Assembly (NCBI GenBank): GCA_936432065.2
Contig: OW386289.2
Coordinates: 168,639,348-168,703,347 of the forward strand
Direction of reading: 5' to 3'
From: Rutpela maculata
Taxonomy: Eukaryota; Arthropoda; Insecta; Coleoptera; Cerambycidae
DNA: 64,000 bases
Below the pieces are notes generated by a model that saw only the letters and a list, made by a program, of their open reading frames with translations, did not search any database and was not told the DNA's origin. Shown in pieces: positions 11,241 through 24,165 of this stretch; the stretch's first letter is position 1; each line of letters opens with the position of its first letter. The translations under genes were made by a program, and so were the position numbers.

Positions 11241-12834
11241 TTATTAGAACCTATTAAATAAGATTTAAAAATTAATTGTTAGCACATGGCTGTGTTAGAA
11301 CCACTTGTAAGACGTCAATGGTTCAGATAAATTTATTAACGCGTTAGACGAATACTGGCATAATTTTATCACGCTTACGTATTACACAAAGTACTAACTA
11401 AACCCAACAAGGCATAAACACAAGCGACATTTATTTAATAATTAAACTGCAACATCAAATAATTAAAATATAAGAATAATAGAAATATATACCCCCCAAT
11501 TTACAAATCGACAGCGCAGCATGACTTTTAGGGTCGCTCCCAACAAGGCAACCTATCGTGCCTATAGACACTGCCTATGCGCATTTACAGTCTTTTAGTA
11601 GTACCTGGGGTAAGTGATGGCATCAGCACTTTGTGAATGCAAGCAAATTCAAAATTGTAAATGTATACAAATAGTATTTGTTATAAATAATTATTTCTAA
11701 TAATAAAATATCTCACTCACTTCAACGAGTTGAATAAGGCTTTAGGTTTGACAAAATTCACCTCGATAATTTCGCTTATGACAAATCATTTCTATTCGAC
11801 AGCGGTACACGGAATTATCAAAATTAATATAACAGATTTATCATAATATTAATTTTGCTCCTGTTCATGGAATGTTGGCTATTTAAATGCAAATATTACC
11901 TTTCAACTAATTATGCCGATGTTATTATATAGACATTTAATATATAAGCAAAGTAAATATTCCAGACCAATGTTTACGTGCGAATGGTTTTCAGGCAAAT
12001 TGATATTGAGAATTTATATACCTACATTATTTGTGCATGAAGAAATAAGAATTAAATAAATAATTTGTGGAAATGTGGGAATTCATATTATATCTTGATA
12101 TTATAATTGGTTTGTCTCATCAATAATTTATATAAAAATAATAATATTTTCTAATGATTTCGGTTGAAATTAATCGGTGGTTATTTCCATTGTCAAGAGA
12201 GATTCAAAAGTTACTCCCAAAGTTTTCAGTGTAGTGGAGTGCACCTAGATATTAACCAGGAAAATGATGCGACTTGAAATGTACCTCCTTTTTTGAAAAT
12301 TTGTTAAGATTCTGATTCAGTACAAAAAAAAATTCATGAAAATTTTATGAAGATTTAAAATTTATAATTGCAAGTCTTAAAGCGTTAACAACCATTATTA
12401 TGATTTTAACTTTGACAATTGCTTTTCGAAAAAGTAATCTAATTTTTTAACCAGAACGTATATAATGCCATGCCCAGGCCCTTCTTTACTTCTGCTATTT
12501 TCCCTAGTACAGCAGCCAAAGTAAGGTCCAAGATGTGACTCATTTTATTTGACAGGTAGTGTATTTGCTGTTTTTGATGAAAGCTTCTTGATACTGTTAA
12601 GTGCTTCCGTCTGCTTGCTCAATCTCCTTAAGAGTTGAACCTTTTCTTTGCAACCTGACGCAATGTTGCCCTTATTTGGATCTACATATTTTTTGCATCT
12701 TCTGTACTGTTGTTTTTATCTGCTCTGATTTACCTTCAAGGTCAGTCTGAACATCTTTTTTTACATCTGGTGATTTTAGCTTTGAAATGCGCATTCTATG
12801 TATTGTTTCTTAGTGCATTTATTTAATCAATCAA
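11241..12834. other. Gene-free stretch with a possible coding relic
   Basis: Most of this is AT-rich and featureless. At about 12,480-12,790 the minus strand gives protein-like segments in different frames (for example ILDLTLAAVLGKIAEVKKGL and VQLLRRLSKQTEALNSIKKL) that could be a decayed coiled-coil gene. I do not recognise the family, and chance cannot be excluded. Confidence 0.25.
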
Positions 12835-13052
12835 CCAGCATGGTACCTCAACCAGCTAAAGCGTATTATGTGGCGAATATGCTGGTCACACTGTCTATCG
12901 TGTACTGGGTTCGAGCCCCAAACCCGGCCCTGATAATCACGGTGGGTATGGATGTAAGTACGCATTTTTCCAAATGTTTAACCCCCTTCTGGAGAGCCTT
13001 GGCTTTGGATTTGGGGGTTGTCCACTATATGTGATGTGTTTATGTTTATGTA
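12835..13052 (+). repeat. tRNA-derived SINE, copy 2
   Basis: It has a B-box-like GGGTTCGAGCCCC at 12,907-12,919, the family body GGCTTTGGATTTGGGGGTTG, and the tail TATGTGATGTG with TTTATGT repeats. It has the same strand and structure as the copies at 1984, 16,472 and 41,733. Confidence 0.85.
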
Positions 13053-13059
13053 AATTAAA

Positions 13060-14092
13060 ACCAGCCGAATAATTTAAACTGTACCTGTAAACCTGTAATA
13101 TTTCAGACCATATAAATACATTTTGCACGATAATGTTCATAATATATCCACATACAAGTAGTATTTTAATACTCCATGCAAATTTCAGTACAAAAATCTT
13201 TCTATAATCTCTCATTATCCAGTAATTATTTGTAAATTGTAAATGTTTCTAACGGTAAATAAATTACTGCCATTACGTGTCGTGAAAACGTAAATTAAAT
13301 AGGTAATGTTATCTTGTTTCGCGACAACGTATAACAGAATTTGTTTGAAACACTATAAAACAAATTAGAGAACGTTGTAAAAAACAGTTGCTGTCACTTG
13401 CTGTTTAAGTGTCATAGAAACAATTTTTAATCAGTGTCAGGTCGAGTATAATATATTTATTGGCGATGCCGCATTGATTTATAAAAGAAAATAAAAATAT
13501 TTCCTTTGTAAGTGAAGAGTCGTTATATTTAAACTATGCTCAGCTAGTACTTACTATATCGTGTACACTGTACACACAGCAAATTACGACATAAAACTCA
13601 GAGAGGCGTTAATTTACCAAAGAAGTGTATCACAGAAAGGGTCAGGGCAGTTGTCGGTCTTCTCTGAAGGATGGCGAATTCAACTTATTACATGAACAGG
13701 TTGAGAACCCGAATAGTAAAATTTTTAATAAATATATCCGTACAAACGAATAAAAACATGTAAACCTTAACTAACAACACAGTTTAACTATATAAAACTA
13801 ATATAATTTGTATACAAATATAAGAGTAAAAAAAAATAACTAAGAATAAACTTAGTGGAAAATAGAAAATAGGAATTAGAGAAACCTAAATATTACAATT
13901 TTACGTACAAACGAACAACATATAAACCTTAACTGATAGTACCATTTATCTATAAAAATAATATATATATAACATATATATTTATATGCAAAAATAAGAA
14001 TAAAAAAAAGCTTAATGGAAAATAACAATTTAGAGGTTTAAGTCGTGTTTGCAGAATCTTTTTAGCTGTTCAAATGTAATGTTATAAATATC
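13060..14092. repeat. Gene-free stretch with a tandem duplication
   Basis: From about 13,738-13,871 and again at 13,903-14,031 the same AT-rich text recurs (CGTACAAACGAA ... AAACCTTAACT ... TGGAAAATA) with many differences. It is an old tandem duplication with a period of about 165 bp. The rest shows nothing recognisable. Confidence 0.5.
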
Positions 14093-14150
14093 TAATAATA
14101 ATAATAATAAAAGTGCTTTATTGAATTGACATACAATTCAACCGAGGTCC
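14093..14150 (-). repeat. LINE-like 3' end with TTA-repeat tail
   Basis: On the minus strand, GACCTCGGTTGAATTG and TCAATTCAATAAAG are followed by (TTA)n. This is a polyadenylation signal with a trinucleotide tail. It probably belongs to the LINE whose RT relic lies upstream on the same strand (14,570-15,065). Confidence 0.5.
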
Positions 14151-14365
14151 TTCAGCCTATAAATATCTATTTCTTGTGATATGCAGTTTATGCTTTATCG
14201 TAAGCGATGTGTTGTGGTGGTCAATATGAATCAATTGTTGGTTTCTTGTATTGTAAGATAGTACATGTAACGGAAAAAATTCTCTTAATTCAGTTACTGT
14301 GTACATATTATTTATATTTGAATTTTTATATTTCATACTTAAATCTACGTTTTTTAGAGAATCTT

Positions 14366-14498
14366 CGGTTTTCTTTCGTGCTGAACGAACTAATTGCAAT
14401 CACTAAACAGCCAATCAAATCGAGGTATTTTTGAAATCCTTGGTCTCTATTGGTTGCTTACTGATTGTTTTCACTTTGTTCAGCATGAAAGAAAACAG
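14366..14498. repeat. Inverted repeat, about 50-bp arms
   Basis: Arm 14,366-14,415 (CGGTTTTCTTTCGTGCTGAA...) faces arm 14,449-14,498 (...TTCAGCATGAAAGAAAACAG) across a 33-bp loop, with several mismatches. It is a hairpin MITE candidate with no clear target duplication, lying between a LINE tail and a LINE RT relic. Confidence 0.65.
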
Positions 14499-14569
14499 CT
14501 ATTACTGTTGTATTTCGAATTCCAAATCACTAAACAATATTCAAGAGCGCTACGTACCTAAGATGATAT

Positions 14570-15065
14570 AATATTAAAATCGAGTTTATATCATTAAAAT
14601 CTGCACACTGCCTACGAATAAATCCACACATTTTATTTGCTTTTCTAATTTTCGTGTCTATGTGTTGACTAAAACTAAAAATCGTTAGTAAATGTAACTC
14701 CTAAGTCTTCAGTGCAATTTACCTATGCCAGGTCCACTCCGTTTATGTTGTAATTGAATAAATTGAGATATCTTCTTTTCGAAAAACCAGTCAATCAAGT
14801 CATTGTCATTTTTAACCTTGATGAATACCTTAAAGCCGTCTGCAAATAATAGTGATTTACATTCCAGTTTCATTAATATGTCATTAATAAAAATCAAAAA
14901 TAAAAGGGGGCCTAGGTGGGACCCTTGGGGAACGCCAGATAATGGACTAAATAGCATGGAGTTAAAATTTTCTATTTTAACTATGAGAGTTCTGTCACTT
15001 AAGTAACCATTCAGCCACTGTAGTTGATAGTTTCGCGAATGTCTTCTCAGATGTCTCAGTCGTTA
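14570..15065 (-). pseudogene. LINE RT relic with a mutated catalytic box
   Basis: The minus-strand frame runs YQLQWLNGYLSDRTLIVK, then SGVPQGSHLGPLLFLIFIND, then LLFADGFKVF. The conserved F/YADD is FADG, so the second catalytic aspartate is lost. After a frameshift the frame continues as RYLNLFNYNINGVDLA, EDLGVTFTNDF and KIRKANKMCGFIRRQCADF, all segments of the palm-thumb region of Jockey-like LINEs. Several frameshifts and stops are present. The 3' end is probably the AATAAAG/(TTA)n tail at 14,093. It is inactive. Confidence 0.85.
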
Positions 15066-15069
15066 CAAG

Positions 15070-15555
15070 TTGTAATAAGAGTTGTAATATAATTAATGCA
15101 GCAAAATTTTAAAATGAACCTGTCTCCATAGTTAGAAGTTCAATAGTTATCTCCAAATGTATTGGGTGCTGATTACGGTTCAAATATATTAAACCCCTCA
15201 GTAAAATCACGAATACCTAAAAAACAAAGAGTTCAGTACCTTTCAATCGTATATTAGTTTCATTGTTAAATAATGTATTGATGTTTTTGAAATACTTATA
15301 TTTTATTTAACCTGATAACATCTAGTGTATCGAGGTATGAGGAAAGCAACCTAATTATACTCCTTTCTCAAAACTAGCAATCCCTCCTAAATATGCCATT
15401 TTAGATTTATAGCTACCTTTTGTAATTATGGGAAAATGTTATAATAAATTATTTAGGAAAATCTATATTGTTCAATGAAAGAAAGTAAAAAGATAAATCA
15501 TTTCAATCCTGATCTTTATTACATGGTATATGTCAGATAATTTGGACTCGATAAT
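15070..15555. other. No feature seen
   Basis: AT-rich sequence between two oppositely oriented RT relics. No ORF or repeat pair is supported. Confidence 0.4.
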
Positions 15556-15559
15556 ATTA

Positions 15560-15790
15560 TACCCAAAGGCTTTTGATAAAGTTAACCATTCTTTCCAAAC
15601 TTAAAGCAACTGTAGTTTAGGTGGTTATAGGTCTTGTAACTTTCTGCTGCATTCGGTGTCCCTCAAGGATTCAAGGTAGGGCCGCCTATATGTGTCATCT
15701 TTGTTAGTGATTTATACCTCAGCATGAGCTCTACGTGCTCTGTTGCTAAGCACACAGTTGCAGTAAATGGTGTGAACAAAAATAAAACGA
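15560..15790 (+). pseudogene. Short, decayed LINE RT fragment
   Basis: One frame gives PKAFDKVNHSFQT, matching the SKAFDxVNH RT motif. After a deletion, another gives AFGVPQGFKVGPPICVIFVS followed by DLY, a degenerate GVPQGSxLGPxxFxxFxNDL. The metal-binding YADD region is replaced by unrelated residues. A very old fragment. Confidence 0.7.
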
Positions 15791-15799
15791 TTTTAAAAA

Positions 15800-16471
15800 A
15801 CTCTACTTTCAAATGATAAATCTTTAAAAGGGGATCTTCTCTTAATGCAATTAGAGTTCTGTTCCAAAAAATTGTAGCCTAACTGAACATAATACAATGT
15901 TGAGAATATTGAAAAAACTATTTTAATTGGGATCTGCCAGGGTACATTTTATGCGAATCTGTTACGCAAAATCTTGCTCCAAATTTCGAAACCATGGACG
16001 GCGCATTATCTCTGTCTACCTGACAGTCCATGTCTCTGAGGCATAAAGGAAAATGGAGCGCGTTAGCAAACTTGATCTTAGAACGTTTCATGATATCTCT
16101 TAAATTTTGTTCAACTGACAACGATCTTACTATTGTAGTTTAAACTCACTTAACTTTTGAAGAAATTGGACATGTATACGGACGGGCAATTATTATGCAA
16201 CCTTCTACATAAAATATAAAAACATTTATCAAAAATATTATACCGAGAGCTTCTGAATGATGAGAGTGTTGATTCTCATCAATATAACTCATTTTTTAAT
16301 AATGTAAGCAGGGCTAATATAAAACTCATGAACCATGGTCACTCAGGATCCAGACAGTAAGATTCATTGGTCTTCTCGTAGGTTCGACTCCCATTTGCAG
16401 TGGAAGAATCTGTAATGTTTGTGATATATCGCACAAATAAATGAACCTTATTATAAAATAATCTTAGACTT
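15800..16471. other. Gene-free stretch with a tRNA-like patch
   Basis: A 67-codon minus-strand ORF at 15,918-16,121 has no motif I know. At 16,379-16,392 GTAGGTTCGACTCCCA resembles a B box and sits just upstream of SINE copy 3, so it may be the remnant of another tRNA-type retroposon. Confidence 0.3.
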
Positions 16472-16676
16472 ACCAGCACGTAGAGCAGTGAGCTAAAACG
16501 TGTTAGTGGCTAGCACGCTTGGCCACACTGTCTATCGTGCACAAGGTTCGATCCCCAGCTCTGACACTGGCAATCTCGGTGGATAATGCGTGCGTTTTTT
16601 CCCCTTCATTAGCTTTGGATTTGGGGGGAGGTTGTGTACTATGTGTGGTGTGTTATGTTTATGTTTACGTTATGGC
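16472..16676 (+). repeat. tRNA-derived SINE, copy 3
   Basis: It carries an exact B-box core GGTTCGATCC at about 16,545 and an A-box-like GTAGAGCAGTGAGC. The family body GCTTTGGATTTGGGGGGAGG follows, with a TTATGTTTATGTTTACG tail. The 63-codon ORF here is incidental. Confidence 0.85.
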
Positions 16677-16679
16677 AAT

Positions 16680-17400
16680 AATCTCCGTATCTGTCTTATT
16701 AATAATGTAATTTTTCCGTTATTTTCTGTAACGGGTGTAACCGTTATTTAAACGATTCCAATGTTTTTTTAACAGTAAATATAACATTTAACTTATTATT
16801 AAAAATTCGTATGTGTCCGGCAGTTTAGGGGCAGCTAAAAAATAAAACCTGTTTTCATATAACAAATGAGGAAAGGAATGAGAAAAATGACATGATATTA
16901 TGTTCTGTCCGCATTTTGAGAAATAAAATATTTGCCATCCATTACCTCCTTCACAACACGAGCAAAACGTTTTAAATATAATTTTGCGGATTTATTGCCG
17001 AGATTATTAAGCTAATAAAAATATCACCAGCAAGCCGCTCCACTATTTTATGTGATATGAATTCAATAGCCTAATGAAATAAATCTAAGACATAACCAAT
17101 AATAAAGGGGAACTAGGAACGTTTTGACCGCTCGGCCTTTTCTTACAATTCCTTTTTCTCCCTCAAAACGCAAGTAATATCGGGCAATAAATAATAAATA
17201 ACCGCGGGGTCACTCCCAGGCACACGAGAGTTCTGTAAAAGACTCTGGGACAATCTCCAGACGATGTTGGTCGCATTTTGTACGAATTATTGATGAAATT
17301 GTTTCGTTAATTATTTATTGCCTGGTCTGCGGTCGCTAATACCTCATTGCTTTCTTTAATTAAAAACTGGAAACTTAAGGTACACAAACTTGTGGACAAA
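16680..17400. other. Possible unique island
   Basis: From about 16,960 to 17,350 the text has balanced composition, AATTATTTATTGCC-type motifs and no match elsewhere in the window. It looks like ancestral intergenic DNA rather than a transposon. A conserved regulatory role is only a guess. Confidence 0.25.
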
Positions 17401-20400
17401 AGCGTAGACTTTTCTGTTTTTTTTTTTCTGGCATTCTTTGTCACGTGCTCTTTTTAGAAACGGTTAGAGGGCGTTTTTTGACAAAATATGATGAGTAGGA
17501 ATAAAAATATAAAAATAATGTATTTTGCTGCCGTTTCAGAAACTGAATCTATTACCTTTCTCAATGTTTTATTACAAAATATTTTAAGTGTTGTGTTTAT
17601 TAAATACACAACTTTCAGAATATGTTTATATTATATTCAATATCCATAAATGTGTACTACTTACATAGAACTGTTGATATAGTTTTATTTTAAACAATAT
17701 TAAAGGTTATAGTCGGATAGATAAGATGAGTGAGTTGGCCCCCGCACGGATTGTGTTCATTTTTTTTGCTTAGATTATTACCAATATCACAATTTTGCCA
17801 AATTTCAGCCCTTAATATTAAACCGTTTTCGAGTAAAAAAAAAATCGAAAATTTTCAAAAATAATTTTTATCTATTGAACGGCATTAACGATTCAAATGA
17901 AATTTTAACCAATTATAGATACCACCAGAACATAAATATGGAATATATTAGAGCAGAATCTGACAACGGGAACACTGAAAAAAAAAATTAATGAATTTTT
18001 CTGGATTTTTTTAACCCCTATCAAGTTTCAACAGAACTACCAAATTTTTTATATAGAATCTTGGGATGGTTTTTTACCACACGTAATTTTTCTAAACGAT
18101 GAAATGGGTACTTGGTACTTGAAGAAAATAAAATGTTCATTTTTATTTTTTTAAATTATGATACGCTGATGCTAAAATTATCATTTTTTTTGTACCATCT
18201 TGGAATAGTATTCTATAATTTCTAATTTTTTGAAATCGGTATTATCAGTAGAAGGTCCTTAAAAAAATAAAATGTAATTTTTCATTTTTTTACATTATCT
18301 TTTTGTAGCATATTGGGATAGTATTCTCATTATTTCTCATATATAGCATACTACACCGCTAACTACTAAATAAGATACGTAGGCCAGAACTAATCAAAGC
18401 TAATTTAAATATTTGTTTTTTAATGTAGTCTTTTTTTTAATATATTCTTGAATATATTCATACGGAACTTTATAAATTTGAAATAGAAACAATGAATTTA
18501 ATGTTGGTGGCAAAGTCTTAAAATAAAAAAAAAACAATATTAATTAATATCTAATGGAATAATGAATTTAGATATTCTTTCGTAATATGTCGTAAAACTT
18601 GTAAAGATAATTATGTTCTAAAATTGATATAACTTATTCTCACGACAAACTTGACTAAAATATAAGGATAATAAAACTATACAACTTGAGAATTTCAAGA
18701 TAATTGCTTGATTAATAAAATTATTCTTAAAACAGCTATAAAAATTATGTCATTTTAACTTGAGAAATATAAAAATAATTTTATAAAACTTTTTAATGGC
18801 CGACAATATATTTTTATCGCTGTAACATATGTTTCACCTAATACTAAAATTTTATTACGTGATGAATTCAGAAAAAAACATAAAAATAGTGAAGAGGTTT
18901 GTATCTAGGCCTTGTATATTTTTCCCCTTTTCGATAAAAAGGAAAAACATAACAATTCTAGCTTTTACGTGATCGTCTATTTTTGTTTAGTTAGGACCCA
19001 AATTTACGTTGTGACAGTAATTTAATTGGACAGATTCTTTTTAAAGTTTGATATTACTTGTTTCTGTTTACTGATTTAATTTATTTACCTTCACTCTAGA
19101 AACATTCATTTAATAATTCTCTTTACTTTTGGTACCTTTTATTTGTTTGTATTTTACTTATTAAAGATTTCACTGTGATTATAATTGCATTGATATTTCA
19201 TTTATTTGTCTAAAGAATTATAATTTTATTTAATTTGTTATTCCAGAAAAAGTATAATATTGAAAGAAAATACCGAAAGTGTTTTAATACATTTATTTTA
19301 AGACAATCGTCCTATTCATTGGTATAGATTACACATTTGTTGGGCAACTGCCACATTTTACACAAAAATAATGCAAAAATAAGTTGGGACAATAGTCACA
19401 ATAATTTACTATAAGTTTAAATTAAGTATTCGTTGGGGCAACAGCCACATAGAAAAATAATGGAAAGTATTCTTTGTGAAGAATCATCACTATTACTTCC
19501 ATAGAATAGTCAGGTCAGCTATGCAAACAATAAAATAAATTGTTTACAATGACAATAGTCATTACTCGTGAAATATTTATAGTTGGAGTCGGACATACGT
19601 AAAATCTGACACAAAACTCGGGAAATCTCCCAGTAGTGATATTGTGATAAAAAGACAATCAACAAAATCCTGTTTAACTGTCACGTCAACTGACGTAGGT
19701 TTATTTCGGTGTTTCGAAGATTCGTAGTATGGCTAGTTACAATTGTACTTGGCCGAGATCAATGGATCTCAAATTTAACACCTGATGTAGTTCTAGATGA
19801 GATGACAACCAACAAAATCTTGCGATTGTCTTTCGAAAATATTCGAAAATATAATTGATAACAAAGAGCTGTGTTCAGATCTTATCATATGTAAATAACA
19901 GACATGTTCCAGTTGTAATCACAGAGATGACAATTAAGAACTCTGTAAAGCAGAATCCTGCAAAAGTAAATAATTGCCAAGTCTAAAGCTACAACATCGC
20001 GGATGTGCAAATAGCGTTTGTATAGCTAAGCTGAATATTGCCCGGACTATAACAACAATCGTTGTGATCAGATTTTAAAAACCAAAGAAAACTTCCCATT
20101 TATTAATCAAATAAAATAGTAAGTTAATTCTGAATATAATTAGATATACGATGAAATAAATCAATATCGAATAATTCCAAATAAATTAGCTAATCAAAAG
20201 GTACCACAGTATTGTCGAAATCGCGAAGCCGAGGATATAAAGTCGTTTACTTTACTGATATTTAGATAAATATTATTTAATACATTGTTATACTACCAGT
20301 ATTTCTTCTCCCCCAGTATCAGAGTAAGTCCTGGTGTATTAGAGAAAAATAGGTCCATGAAGACGCCGAAGCGTGCTCCTAGACTAAGTTTCTATTTTGT

Positions 20401-22440
20401 AGCGCTCAACAGAAAAATAGGTCTATAAAGACTAAGTTTCTTGTTGGGTGCAAAATGTTTGACAGTTAGGACCAGGTTAAGCATAAGTAGATGATTCTAA
20501 ATAGTTGCTTGGTTTGATCTAACTGACCAAGAGACCAATTTGTGGTCCCTATTTATACAAAATTTCCTCAGCGTTGTTTAAGAGAACATATCTATTTGAT
20601 ATGAAAGAGTAAGTGAGTTAGGTAATATCTCCGCGGATGCCGATACGGCCCGTTCTTTGTTCTCGTTACCCTGACGTAAACGTGGCTAGTGCATTACTTT
20701 AATATGTTTATTTTAACACCATAAAATCTGTGGGTTTCGAGGCACGAAACTGCGTTTAAAAGAAATATTCAAAACGATTTCTATACAGGAATAAAATTAT
20801 TTTAAATATTATGGAACTGTAATTAGCGTATTTAATAGAACTGAAGTTTTATAGCAAAAAATGATAAAGCGAAATGGTTTCTAATTATTAGGCGGCAATT
20901 TAGTTTTATTTAATATCCAAAGTTAAGTAAAATTTGATTAATAACTTGGGGAATTCTTTCACAAATAGACGACCTAGATACGGGGCGTCTCAATAGCTTT
21001 AAAATCGAACCTTACATAGGTAGGTCATAGAATTCTTTATTACTAATTTTGTTTATCTTTTTCAGGTAATTTTCCAAACCTCACATAAACGTAAGTATGC
21101 TACAAGTAGAGAAGATTTACGATATTATTTTAGGTTATGTACGAAACAGCCGATTTTTATTATATTTAAAAATCTGTAATTTAGAATTATGCAAATTTTA
21201 TTTAACAAATTTTACTTGAAAATATCACAAATACGGAGACCTAATTATATCAACTAAATAGAACTGTTACTTTTTTAAACGCAACGATCTGAGTAATCAA
21301 AACTTATTTGTCCACGGTTAAGAGTTACGAAATGTTATAGTTATAATTCTAAAACAACCCACTAACAACGGCTCATTTCTGTAGCAATCTATATTCAAAA
21401 TAGGCCCCCAGTTTTAAACTTAGCTTTTAATCCTACCTTTTAGAGAGTAATACGATCTCTTATTAAAAGATCAAACAGAAATCCGTGCCATTATCGGAAA
21501 TATATACATTAAGTTTTGATTAGGGAGACTTGCGAACAATATGAGATGATTTAGTTCTGCTGCCAGATTTATTTACAGAAGATGGATAGTATTAGAATTA
21601 TCCTTGTCTGTGCACCGGCACTTAAAATTTTAAACATATTATATCCCAAAGTTAGCTATAGCAACAGAAGTTACATATAAACATATTCTTCATGTTTTTT
21701 TTTAAATAGTTGAGTTCTTTACGTATGATTGCTATGGTTTTAATAAACCTAAGAAATATAGAATTTTTCGAAGCAAGTCGTAAAAAAATTCGCGAAAAAA
21801 GCAAACAATGAAAGGTATTTAATAATGAAGGTAAAACTATTATTTGAATGAATTATTTTTTACCAAATTATGAATATTTTGTTTATATTTTGGATAGCAT
21901 TAGTTGTATGTGTGTTTGTGGAGCTTGTCGTGTGCGCAGAGGATATTGATGTTAATTATACTTTTGCAACAGTTAATATTCTAAACACAAAAACAAACAT
22001 GAATTTTTGTGGGAAAAAGTTTTGATTTTTTCTATCACGGACTTCTAGTCACATGCAATTAACCTACCTTCACTACAAAATTCTCATTCGGAATTTATTT
22101 TGTAAAATATATATTTTTAATATGGCCAAAACCGAATTTTCGTCTCCATTTTTTAAGATAGCGATTTAAGCACAACTTTTTTTCGGGGAATTTATTGAAT
22201 GTAAATCAGAAGGCTAAAGAGTACGTTTACTAATTCCTTTGCTTGTATGATTTTATTTTTCTGAAAAATCTGAGATGACTGTTCTATTTATTCGTACTTG
22301 AGATTGTCTAAAAACGTCTAAAATAAGAAAAAACAAACCTTGATTTAAAACAAAAGTTCTTGAAATTGAAAAACTATAATACACAGGCTGTTTCCAATAT
22401 TCCTTCATTTATATGTATGAAGGAGAGTTATTTCGGCATT
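17401..22440. other. Five kilobases of AT-rich DNA without a gene
   Basis: No ORF of note. Between about 19,337 and 19,460 a motif like GTTGGGGCAACAGCCACAT occurs three times with drift, spaced about 55-65 bp. At about 20,345 and 20,410 AGAAAAATAGGTC recurs with a following ACTAAGTTTCT. These may be pieces of an old LTR or other retroelement, but no protein or LTR boundary supports that. The rest shows nothing. Confidence 0.35.
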
Positions 22441-22776
22441 CTAATCTAGGGAAAAAACATAAAATCGATAGCCCAGTGAACTGTAAGGGACTAAACAACC
22501 CCTTCGTGCAAAACACAACACTCGGATGAGCAAGTGTTCGTGGTAAGTCGGTGTGACTTTATATAATGGTACCTGCTCCTGAAGGCTTTGTCTTAAACTC
22601 TCACTCAAAGTGTCCATGGGGTGTGAATAGGTCCCGCCAATGTTCCGTGAATCGACTTGAGAAGGGGTTGGATGCCGCCACGTACTGTTAACTTCGCTAG
22701 GTGCACAAGAGCGAATTACTATGTCTATTATTCGAAGGGAAGCAATACAGATATAATCCTGGATCGGAAGGAGCAA
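22441..22776 (-). CDS. Unassigned 111-codon ORF
   Basis: This minus-strand frame stands out for length and for higher GC than its surroundings. It contains four cysteines and no membrane segment or motif I recognise. The other minus-strand frame over the same bases also gives long stretches between stops, so the ORF may be a composition effect. No splice sites or neighbours support a gene. It may lie in an unrecognised repeat. Confidence 0.15.
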   Translation of the reverse strand: MLLPIQDYICIASLRIIDIVIRSCAPSEVNSTWRHPTPSQVDSRNIGGTYSHPMDTLSESLRQSLQEQVPLYKVTPTYHEHLLIRVLCFARRGCLVPYSSLGYRFYVFSLD

Positions 22777-23059
22777 AAGTCTTCTTCGATTTTAGTGGCT
22801 ACCCGCCTTGGTTGATGAAATTATATTTGTTTTCTTTTTTCGGAATATTTAAATTAAAATTACATACAATATGAGATAGCCCCGTTAACGTATTGCCAAC
22901 AGTAGTACATTAATTAGGGCAGTAACTAGATATTTTAATTTAGAAAGATCGCCGTATGGATTAAATTTAATTTTTATTTGATAATCTCCCCAAAAAAAAA
23001 AAAAAATCAAAATGTTAAATTTCGATGTTGAATGAAAGATAGTGATATCAATCAGTCAG

Positions 23060-23150
23060 ACTTAGTCGTAATCCAGCGCTGGGCGTGGTATTAGTTCGGA
23101 GAATAGCTGTTGATTGCAGTCTGATTTTTATTCCTTATATACAGAGTGTT
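23060..23150. repeat. Single arm of the 58.4-kb TIR family
   Basis: The segment CGTAATCCAGCGCTGGGCG followed by GGAGAATAGCTGTTGATTGC matches the arms of the inverted-repeat element at 58,435-59,108 (GGAGAATAGCTGTTGGTTGC). Only one arm is found here, so it is a truncated copy. Confidence 0.65.
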
Positions 23151-23581
23151 CTTTAATGGCGCGCTAATATTTCAGGGTGTGATTCCTTAGATCATTTTAT
23201 GAAGAAAAGTTCATATGAACATATGTTCGCAACAGCTTAAATTTTTTGCTACAGGGTGTTGCATTTTTCACATCGTTATTTTTTAATATCTCAGAAAGTA
23301 CTTTATTATTTTCAATCTTGGTATGTGTTAATAGGATATAAAACCACATATTTTAGTTAGAAAAGTTATTTTATCGTTCCACCAGTGGCGTCCTGCAAAC
23401 ATATCCTCTGATATATTTTACCAAAAAAGTGGTACACCACTGACATCTTCCCATGTGAATATTTTTTCTAATTAGCCTGGTCAATTCTACATGAAAGCAG
23501 TCTCTTGTGTGTTTCTCGTCAGACGCACAGTTGTTGATTAAAACAATTAAATTCAAATAGTCCAATCAAAATGACCAAAAT

Positions 23582-23723
23582 CTCTAATTTGAGTGCTAAT
23601 GAATGGATTTTGATGAAACCTTGTGCAGTGTGTTTGTCTATTTTTCAACTTTTTTACTAACGTCATTACAAATACAATGCACAAGGTTTCATGAAAATCC
23701 ATTCATTAGCACTCAAATTAGAG
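23582..23723. repeat. Hairpin, 46-bp arms
   Basis: CTCTAATTTGAGTGCTAATG (from 23,582) and its complement ending at 23,723 form a 46-bp stem with about one mismatch around a 50-bp loop. It lies just downstream of a mariner-type transposase relic read on the minus strand, and may be a hairpin-type MITE. The 121-codon plus-strand ORF here is incidental. Confidence 0.75.
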
Positions 23724-23769
23724 GTGAAACGTTGACTGGACTAAAATTGAAACTAATTATTATTGATAA

Positions 23770-24165
23770 TGATAAATTTTGTATTACAAAAATTATTGGA
23801 AATTGCCACTTTCACTTAATAGGCATGCTTCGCATCGAATTGCACACTTGTTCAAAGATTCCCGGTGTGTTCCGTATTGTTTCACAAGAGGCAACTATGC
23901 GATCTCTTAAATCTTCTAAAGTGTTAATGGAAGTTTTATACACCAGTGTTTTAGAAGAAATCCATTGAGATCGAGAAATCTTGTTGGCCATTGCTGAGAT
24001 CCTGTGGTTTATCCCAACGATTGGGATAAACCACATGTCGTGAACAATTACACAAAAATGAACAGGAGCTCAATCGTGCATGTACCACATTTGATTCCTT
24101 AACGCAATTGGTATATCTTCAAGCAATACAGACATTTCTTTTCTTGGAAAAAAATGCAAATATTA
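23770..24165 (-). pseudogene. Tc1/mariner-superfamily transposase C-terminal relic
   Basis: On the minus strand LLEDIPIALRNQMWYMHD, a stop, then APVHF matches the second catalytic-aspartate block (LLEDVPLxxRxxMWFxHDGAPPHF) of insect mariner-like transposases. After a gap the frame gives SKTLVYKTSINTLEDLRDRI and VASCETIRNTPGIFEQV, the usual C-terminal helices. The middle (WPPRSPDLTPLDFF) is lost to rearrangement, including a small palindrome at about 24,008-24,033. The N-terminal DNA-binding and first DDE residues are absent. It is nonfunctional. Confidence 0.8.
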
